64,000 nucleotides of DNA from Acanthosepion lycidas (lineage: Eukaryota; Mollusca; Cephalopoda; Sepiida; Sepiidae), in NCBI GenBank assembly GCA_963932145.1, contig OZ010588.1:96088341-96152340 (forward strand). The letters are read 5' to 3'. A model generated the notes under the pieces. It saw nothing but the letters and a program-made list of their open reading frames with translations. It was not told where the DNA came from and did no database searches. This document shows, piece after piece, positions 56,908-64,000 of the stretch; position 1 is the stretch's first letter; the number at the start of each line of letters is the position of its first letter. Both the position numbers and the translations under genes were made by a program.

Positions 56908-57640
56908 ATATAATGAACACTTTGCTTGGACCAGCTATGGCCTATTTAAAAGAAAGCTTCTCACCTACCACCACATGTAAGATCACAAGGCTGCTGTGGA
57001 TCGGCTCTATGTACCCAGGTCCAAAGTAGGCAGAGAATTAGTTCAACTACTACTGTCATACAATCCCACAATAATTGATCCTCAAAGATATCTGCAAAGT
57101 ACAGAAAAATGGATGATGATCTGCGTCAAAGAACATGAAATAAATAAGAAACTTTATTCTGTAATAAAGGAAGCCAACAAATTCAAACGAGAATTTTAGA
57201 TCGGTCAACAAGTGCGAGTAAACCATAAAACTGCATCGGCAAATAACCTATAAAAGGAAAGCAAATGCAATGTAGCAAATGCAGAAACGATGGCAACATA
57301 AGCCTCTACATAGTCAATACCCTACCCGATGACAAAGGCGGTACCGTCAATGGTTAGGTGTGAAGGGTTAAAAGGTGAAACCAAAGGTTTTATTCTTGCT
57401 ACACGGGACCAATTCTTGCTAAGTAGAAATTGTCAAGCACACATACAAAAGAATTCTCTGATAAATATCCAAAAACAATTGACCATGTGGTATCAGATTG
57501 CACAGTGTTAGCTCCAACTGAATATTAAAATCAGCATGATAGAGTGGGCCAATATATGCACTGCAAAAATTCAACTATTACGAAAAGGAAACTAAACGAA
57601 ACTGATATATTGTTGGCTGTATCATATCTCATCCGTAAAC
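56906..57640 (+). pseudogene. R2/R4-type LINE, copy A (C-terminal part)
   Basis: Segments in order: AYLKESFSPTTTCKI, LYVPRSKVGRELVQLLLSYN, PTIIDPQRYLQSTEKWMMIC, VKEHEINKKLYSVIKEANKF, then decayed, then DKYPKTIDHVVSDCTVLAPT and EYxNQHDRVGQYMH. This is the region from after the thumb to the start of the restriction-like endonuclease domain of a cephalopod-type RLE LINE. The CCHC knuckle (C-x2-C-x8-H-x4-C in copy B) is represented only by its H and last C here. It ends before the endonuclease catalytic residues. Multiple stops. Confidence 0.72.
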
Positions 57641-60241
57641 AAACATTATCAATGCTTATTAGTCACCCCATGAAGTCCCAGAATGGATCATTGAAGGTAT
57701 AACATATCGCCTGCCAAAAACCGGTGAAACAGATGCTCCGAAAAATTATAGACCAATAACATGTCTGTCCATTGCCTATTAATTGATGACGTCTGTCCTG
57801 ACGGACTGCACTTACTCTTTTCTCTAAGAAAACAAAATTCTTCTGGAACAGAAGCGGTGCACGAGAGATTCATATGATTGCAAAGATCAATTATTGACAA
57901 AGAAAATGATACTGGAAAATTGCAAGAACAATTTAGAAATCTCAGCACAGCATGGATTGATTACAGTAAAGCCTTTGATACTGTCCCATATTTCTTGGTC
58001 CTTAAGACTTTAAAAGTTTAGAAAGTCTACTCGGTGAGAGTAAATTTCCTTAAACACAGCATGGATATATGGGAAATAACATTATACAAAAATCACAGCA
58101 GATGTACTACCACCTCCAACTGCCTGAACATCCGACGAGGAAACGTTCACGGAGTCTCACTCACCCCATCAGTTTTGACTGTCCTTAATCCCCGTTACAC
58201 ACGAAACAAACAATTATAGCCATTGACACACAGTAAACAAGCAATTATTCAATCATCTACTCGACGTGCATGATCTAAAGCTCTTTGCAAATGACGACAG
58301 TGAATTGAAGGGTCTCCTCATTATTGTAAAATGTTTCAGTGACGCCATAGTTATGGATTTCGTATTAAATAAATGTGCAAAAGTAACATTTAAGAAAAAG
58401 AGAATTACAGAAACACACTCAATAGATCTAGATTCTGTCTCAAAGATTAAGGAACGGGAACAAAAGAAGCCTATAGATACCAAGGAATCAGCGGAGGAGA
58501 TGAAATACAGCATCTCCAAATGAAAGAGAAAGTAAGAAAGAAATAATACAGGCGGCGAGTCTGATACTGAATAAGGAGCGGAATTCAAAAACAGAATATC
58601 ATCCATAGCCATCATGGCATTTACCGTGGTGCAATACAGTTTCCATATCAATAACTTGACTATGGCTGGAATTAAACCAGTGGATGCCAAAACAAGAAAG
58701 TGCTTCTCACTTGCCATCGCATACATCATCATAAGTCTGATGTTTATCTTCTGTATGTACCCAGATCCAAAGGTGTCAGAGGATTAGTTCAACTAGAACT
58801 GTCTGACAAAACTACAACTATCGGCATTCAAATATACCTGGAAACTACAGAACACTGGATGATGATCTGTATCAAAGAACATGAAAGAAATAAGAAACTT
58901 TATTGAGTAATAAAGGAAGCGAAAATGTTCAAAATGGCGTTTGAAGTGGTTTAAGAAATGCAACTAAAATATAATACATTAATGCACCTACAAAATCCTT
59001 AAAAAGGAAACAAATGTAAATGTAATTGAGCAGATACAGAAACGATGGCAGTATAAACCATTTCATGTTTAATATTTTGCCCGTGCCAAACAGGCTGATG
59101 TAGACAAGCCCCGTGCCAATCAATCGCTACAAAGGACAGGGTGTAGGGTTAGATGTGGAAACCGAAGGTTTTATTCTTGCTGCACTAGAAATTAGCAAGC
59201 ATACATACTGAAAAAATGTGTTAGCCCAAAATGCAGATTTTGTGATAAATATCCAGAAACAAATAGCCATTTTGTATCAGGTTGCATGGTATTGGCTCCC
59301 ACAGAGAGGGCCACTATCTACATTGGAAAATCTACTACTTTTACAGAAAGAAGAGTGAAAGTCGTTAGTATGAACACCACCCAGACCCAATTACGGAGAT
59401 AGGACCTGTAACAATTTTATGGGAAGTTAAAATACTCACGGACAGAACAATCAAATCTCTTCGTCCAGACATTGTGATCAGAGATCCGCTAAAACAATAT
59501 ATGCCTTGTTATTGACATGGCAGTCCCTTCAGACAGCAATATATCTTTGAAGATCTTAAAAAAAAAAAAATATGAAAAGACAAAGATCTTAAAGTGGAAA
59601 TCTCATAAATTTGACGCAGGAGGACATCAACAACTAAAGTTTGGATTGGATTCTTCGGAGTGGTTGGAAAAAAATTCCAGTAGACCCATTGAAAGTACTC
59701 TTGGTAGCCCTTGCCTTCAACAAGTGAAATAAATTATACTCAGAAATACAGCCCACACCTTACGACGAATTTTTCTTATGTAAAACGTGTATATTATTTA
59801 CATTATTCGGACTGTTGTCCTCGTCTTTGTCGCCATATTTATTACAACGTTCCAGCCGTTGTACGCTCCGGCTTTCTTCAGCTGATTGGAATGTCGAACT
59901 GAACCCTTTATTTTGCTCACTGGGGTAGACTGTTCTCGTTCCACGTGCCATGTTTAATGGATGTCAGTTATCAGTTATCTCCTGTTAATTTTCCCTCTGA
60001 AAGTTCTCCACTGTCTTAACCGGGTATTGAACTCACACTCTTTTGTCATTGGATCTAACCAACGCCTTTATCCACTGCGCCATGTGTTCTTGAAAACCTG
60101 TATGATGTTAGGTGTTATTTTCCTAAAAAAAAAAAATTCTCAGTGAAAAATGTCATGATGACATTTCTGTCTCGGTGTGGGATCCGCAGATAAATGAGTA
60201 GAAACCAGAAATTAAATAAAATAAAATGCTAATAATAATAA
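57640..60241 (+). pseudogene. R2/R4-type LINE, copy B (RT plus restriction-like endonuclease), SINE-interrupted
   Basis: Ordered blocks: SPHEVPEWIIEGITYRLPKT, NYRPITCLSIAY, STAWIDYSKAFDTVPYFLVL (motif A with Asp), GNVHGVSLTPSVLTV (motif B), DVHDLKLFANDDSELKGLLI (motif C; the expected YMDD reads DVHD), TMAGIKPVDAKTRK, a thumb, and KCRFCDKYPETNSHFVSGC (CCHC knuckle). The restriction-like endonuclease core follows as LRPDIVIRD and, shifted, VIDMAVPSDSNISLK. This order (RT, CCHC, PD-(D/E)xK-like core) is that of R2/R4/NeSL-clade elements. Stops and frameshifts are numerous. After a SINE at 59785-60110 the 3' UTR resumes (GTCATGATGACATTTCTGTC, CAGAAATTAAATAAAATAAA) and ends in TAATAATAATAA at 60229-60241. 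Confidence 0.8.
59785..60110 (-). repeat. tRNA-derived SINE family T1, near full-length, inside LINE copy B
   Basis: The best T1 copy. On the minus strand: CACATGGCGCAGTGGATAAA (A box), GTGAGTTCAATACCCGG (B box), AACATGGCACGTGGAACGAG, AGCTGAAGAAAGCCGGAGCG, ACAACAGTCCGAATAATGTA. It interrupts the LINE 3' end and is therefore younger than it. Confidence 0.8.
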
Positions 60242-60244
60242 GTA

Positions 60245-60710
60245 GGAACACCAGAAAAAAATTCTGATTAATCTCAATTAATTCTTCAATTAATGTTTAC
60301 GTATGCTCATGGCGTATACTATGACAATAAAATATACATAGAAATTTGTCGATCCTATTTTTAAATACATGAGCTTACCATCTTTAATAAAGTATTGTAA
60401 TAATGATAAATATGGAAGCTGGTCGTTATTTTAAGAACTAAGGTGTATAAATGAAAATATATGAAATTAGAAACTTTTTCGATTTTACTGAAACGGCCGT
60501 TAAAGTCTTTTATTTAATCTTTTTTCTTTCTTTCATTCATTTTCTCACTGAAACCAAGTAGCGTAAATATTTTTCTATGCAATCTAAACGTAATAGTTCA
60601 TTATTTATAAAAATATTGACAGGAGATATTAAATAATTTTATCTTCCCTTCTTTATTTATTCCTTTTTTTTCTTACCAAGTTCCTGTCTTAAGAAACATA
60701 ACTCTTAACG
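60245..60710. other. AT-rich interval, nothing recognised
   Basis: No coding or repeat signal. Confidence 0.45.
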
Positions 60711-60712
60711 AT

Positions 60713-61232
60713 GCACTATTTACATTATTCGGACTATTGTCCTCATCTTTATAGTCATATTTATTACAACGCCCAGGGCTTGTTCAGGTGGTTGTAATGT
60801 CGAACTAAACCCTTTTATTTCGCTCACTGGGGTAGACTGTTCTTAACACTGCATGTCTTAATGGATGTCAGATAATTCTATTGCCTTAAACGGGTATTGA
60901 ACTCACACACTTTGGGTCCTGTCACTGGATCTAACCTTTTCCCACTGTGCCATGTGCCTTTTAGGATATCTGTGCATGAATTTCTGGGTATTATAAATCT
61001 AATGTCTTCAGCAATCATTTTTTTTACCAGTGCTCATATTGCGCATTTTTTTTTTGCTGTTATCATTACGTGTTTTTACTAGAGTTCATATTGCAATTTT
61101 TTGTTGTTATTATCACTTTTCTCTGGCACTTCTAATTATTGGTTCCCAGATTGTATTCATTTCTAGATGAGGACAATAGTCCGAATAATGTAAATAGTGT
61201 GCATAATACCTTATTTCAGAAATATAGACAGA
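60713..61232. repeat. SINE T1 minus copy with a distant inverted 3' end
   Basis: A T1 copy with internal loss lies on the minus strand at 60713-60960 (TTTACATTATTCGGACTATT to CCCACTGTGCCATGTG). At 61168-61232 the 3' end reappears in sense (GATGAGGACAATAGTCCGAA, AATACCTTATTTCAGAAATA). The ends form about 45 bp of inverted repeat over a 0.5-kb span. Confidence 0.7.
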
Positions 61233-61234
61233 TA

Positions 61235-62045
61235 CGCTTAATGATAATTTAAAAATAATTCAGCAGACAATATTATTTTATTTTGGGTAACTAGATTTTG
61301 GCGATCACCTCAATTCGTTTACGTTGTTCAATACTGCGCGTTTAAAAAAAAGGCGCTTTTATCGCCATAGCAAACTTTCTCAGGCTTTTAGCTAAGATGA
61401 AAGTGTATTCTTTGTTTTTAGCTTAATCTGAATCTCTCTCTCTCTCCACTTCTATTTTCTCTTCTTTCTTTCTTTTTCTCAAAGTAGGGTCTTTTCACTT
61501 CTTTCCACACGTTCAAAACGGAACAGATTGTCATTTAATAGATATTGGCAGGGCGTAATACTCGTGCAAATTAATGAAGGCACAGTTACAATAGGGTAAT
61601 TAACAAAATAATTGATGTAACTCTTTCAATATTTTTCAACAGTTAGACAACTGTGAGTTTTAAGAAAAGAGAATGAAAAGACACGGTATTTGACAATGTT
61701 CAACAACATTTCGACAGTATGCCCGCCTTCTTCAAGTTATGCTTAAAAATCGCATAGAAATATAAAAATATAAAAAACAAAAAAATGAATAAATTAAAAG
61801 CGTCGCTTGGTTTGAGAAAACAGCTGCACTGGGAATCAACGTGTCCAAACGAATGAAATGCAACCAGGCCTACATGCAACTGAAAAGGGGAACGTGCTCA
61901 TCTTGAAACTGTCTGTTAATTTATTATTTACTAAGTGGGTTCGATCAAAAAACTCGACTGAAAGTCAGTAGTTTGCATATGTAACTCTCCTCATGCTGAA
62001 TAATTTTTCGTAATGTGCACCTAAATATGTTCGTCGAAATTACAG
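61235..62045. other. Unassigned interval
   Basis: A short CT tract is near 61436. ACATTTCGACAGTATGCCCG and CCTTCTTCAAGTTATG at 61705-61745 resemble the SINE GAAGAAGG block in antisense. No gene recognised. Confidence 0.4.
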
Positions 62046-62047
62046 CT

Positions 62048-62048
62048 G

Positions 62049-62114
<66 letters not shown>

Positions 62115-62115
62115 G
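62048..62115. repeat. (TTA)n microsatellite, LINE tail
   Basis: About 22 units, the tail of chain copy 1. Confidence 0.95.
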
Positions 62116-62668
62116 TTGTTGTTCTTGTTTTATTTCCTTTGATTTCTGGTATGTATACATTTCTTTCAGGGTCCCGCCTAGAGTCCTAAGAAATGGCATC
62201 ATGAGATTTTCTACTGAACAATTAAAAAAAAACAAAAAAAAACAAAAAAAAATAACACACATTTGTTACATAGATAAAGTCTTTTGAAAGGTGTGGGCTG
62301 TACACGTGAGGGCATTTTTTTGTATTTTTTTAAGACGTGGGCTTCAAGGAATCCCTACAATGAGACTACTGAAATCTTTTCCAATCAATCCGAGGGCTCC
62401 AACTACAACTGGAATTGTTGATGTTCTCATGTGCCACATTTTTAAGATTTCGATTTCAAGGTCCTTGTATTTTGATAGTTTTTTTTTCAAGATCTTCAAC
62501 GATACAATGCAGTCTGCAGGGACTTCTATATCAATAAGGAGGCAATATCTTTGTTTGCGGTCTCTAATAACAATGTCTGGGCGGTTAGCTTTGATCGTTC
62601 CGTCTGTCTGTATTGTATAGTCCCATAGAATTATTACAGGCCCTATCTCTGTAACCGGATTTAGGAGG
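62048..62668 (-). pseudogene. R4/Dong-like LINE 3' end, copy 1 of chain
   Basis: Minus-strand order: NPVTEIGPVIILWDYTIQTD, KANRPDIVIRD, CLLIDIEVPADCIVSLK, KLSKYKDLEIEILKMWHMRT, TIPVVVGALGLIGKDF, then KNALTCTAHTF. RPDIVIRD, the second acidic block (LIDIEVP) and the K..SKY block form the restriction-like endonuclease core of R2/R4-type LINEs. A UTR (62116-62264) and an (AAT)n tail (62048-62115) complete the 3' end. The RLE reading is open for about 105 codons with the core residues intact, but the RT is missing. Confidence 0.82.
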
Positions 62669-62689
62669 TTATTATTATTATTATTATTA

Positions 62690-62743
<54 letters not shown>
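62669..62743. repeat. (ATT)n microsatellite joining LINE copies 1 and 2
   Basis: About 25 units with one ATC variant. Confidence 0.95.
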
Positions 62744-62745
<2 letters not shown>

Positions 62746-63300
62746 TCTTTTTATTTCTGGCGTTAACACATTTCTTTCCGGGTCCCGCCCAGGGACCTAA
62801 GGTTAGAAATGGAATCATGACACTTTCCCGTGACAAAAAAAATATACATAGATAAAGACCTTCGTAAGGTGTAGGCTGTACTTGTGAGAACAATTTTTTG
62901 TATCTCTTTGAAGTATGGACTTCTAGAAATCCCTTCAATTAGTCAACTGGAATCTTTTCCAACCAATACTAGGACTCCAACCACAACAGAGATTGTTGAT
63001 GTTCCTATGTGCCACATTTTTGAGATTTCTATTTCAAAGCCCTTGTATTTTGACAGCTTTTTGAATATCTTCAAAGATACATTGCAGTCTGCTTGGAATA
63101 CCATATCAATAAAGAGGCACAATTTTTGTTTGTGGTCTTTAATAACAATATCTGGGCGGTTGGCTTTGATTATTCTGTCAGTGTGTATTGTGTAGTCCCA
63201 TAGAATTGTAACAGGTCCTATCTCCGTAACCGGATCTGGGTGGTGTTTATACCAGTTTCTTTCAGTTTCATTCCTGGAGACGTTGCAAATTTTCAAATGC
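62669..63300 (-). pseudogene. R4/Dong-like LINE 3' end, copy 2 of chain
   Basis: Same order as copy 1: WYKHHPDPVTEIGPVTILWD, RPDIVIKDHKQ, CLFIDMVFQADCNVSLK, KLSKYKGFEIEISKMWHIGT, ISVVVGVLVLVGKD, then shifted VHTSKRYKKLFSQ and TLGPWAGPGKKC in the UTR. The (AAT)n tail at 62669-62743 joins directly to the 5'-truncated start of copy 1. Its own 5' end (63300) joins another (AAT)n array. Confidence 0.82.
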
Positions 63301-63309
63301 AGATATTGG

Positions 63310-63310
<1 letters not shown>

Positions 63311-63384
<74 letters not shown>

Positions 63385-63500
63385 TTTGTGTTTTACAGGT
63401 AAGTGTTGGCAAGAATTTGTTTTCTCATCAGGCTTGTCCAAACTTGATAGCGACGCGATCCGCACGAAACACAAAGTCCTATGAGGAATAATTATTAGCG
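63311..63500 (-). repeat. (ATT)n and probable third LINE 3' end
   Basis: (ATT)n at 63311-63381. To its right the minus strand reads LDKPDEKTNSCQHLPVKHKL, running into the (AAT)n. Its position suggests another LINE 3' UTR with the same tail, but the sequence is not alignable with copies 1 and 2, so it may be a different element. Confidence 0.5.
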
Positions 63501-63595
63501 TAAATAATCTTAACAACATAAGTTTATGCAGATGTAACAGTATCGATTGATAGCAAACATAGAAAAGATACGGCAGGAGTACATAGAGAATGCAG

Positions 63596-63654
<59 letters not shown>

Positions 63655-64000
63655 AAAGAACTAAGCATCAATTATATGTTGACAGAATGTAAAATGCTAG
63701 CAGTTGCTTGACAACAAACACCAACGGATGTTATCAACGTATCTGTTAATGATTAATCATCCTCTGTGAAAATCTCAGTTACTTGGTACCAAGTGAATGT
63801 TGAATAAACTGTACTATTAACAGTATATAAGGAAAGCAATATAACATTTATAGAAGACACATAACGTTTTTGATAGCAGGCATAGATGAAGGAGCGACCC
63901 GAAGCAACAGAAATGTCGTTTTACAGAAGGATACTGCAAATATCTTCGAATGGACATCTGTGTAAAGAATAAATTTTAATGAAAATAAGAAGATTTCTTA
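63501..64000. other. Unassigned end of window with (GA)n
   Basis: A 50-bp (GA)n array is at 63601-63650. Nothing else was recognised before the window ends. Confidence 0.6.

Noticed and set aside
62344..62769. Poly-asparagine protein start
   Set aside because: The Asn run is the (AAT)n LINE tail read in frame; only the part after it is coding-derived (endonuclease remnant).

Overview
The window is AT-rich eukaryotic DNA, most probably from a cephalopod and likely an octopus. It has long (TA)n, (CA)n and (TCTA)n arrays roughly every 1-2 kb. It carries several tRNA-derived SINE families, many 5'-truncated LINE ends of kinds common in molluscs, and short palindromic mariner-type MITEs. The species call is an inference from repeat content and remembered protein families; no search was run. 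I found no intact host gene and no convincing intact exon. Essentially every recognisable coding stretch is a decayed transposable-element ORF, and most of the longer open frames are translations of (TA)n, (TAA)n or (CT)n repeats.

Layout. 0-5.6 kb: a bipartite interspersed repeat (conserved head plus minisatellite tail), RTE-type LINE 3' ends and four MITEs. 6-10.8 kb: LINE 3' ends and a near-perfect 0.22-kb hairpin. 11.6-16.7 kb: RTE LINE ends broken by a smaller repeat, a second long hairpin, one MITE inside a (TA)n array. 17-23 kb: head-to-head SINE pairs, a Tc1-like transposase remnant with a MITE on its left flank. 24.4-25.2 kb: another LINE reverse-transcriptase remnant. 28.7-29.7 kb: a broken copy of an uncharacterised invertebrate protein family. 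31-36 kb: more bipartite repeat, SINEs and a 0.79-kb minisatellite with higher-order structure. 37.35-38.54 kb: a nearly full-length dead mariner with both inverted repeats. 39-47 kb: RTE LINE ends, a GC-rich tandem dimer, a 5S rRNA-derived composite. 47.8-53 kb: SINEs, a 120-bp triplication, a LINE end, an LTR with a duplicated primer-binding site. 55-56 kb: a second mariner/IS630-type transposase fragment and a LINE end. 56.9-63.4 kb: R2/R4-type (restriction-like endonuclease) LINEs whose ends abut TAA microsatellites.

Together the window records repeated transposition. MITEs, SINEs and LINEs sit inside one another, so relative ages can be read. The strongest candidates for something new are the 79-101-bp palindromic MITE family (seven copies, with a TIR resembling human MADE1), the chain of TAA-linked R4/Dong-like LINE copies, the recurrent inverted SINE pairs and hairpins (candidate dsRNA sources in a lineage known for heavy A-to-I editing), the 5S-derived composite, and the two-length higher-order minisatellite.
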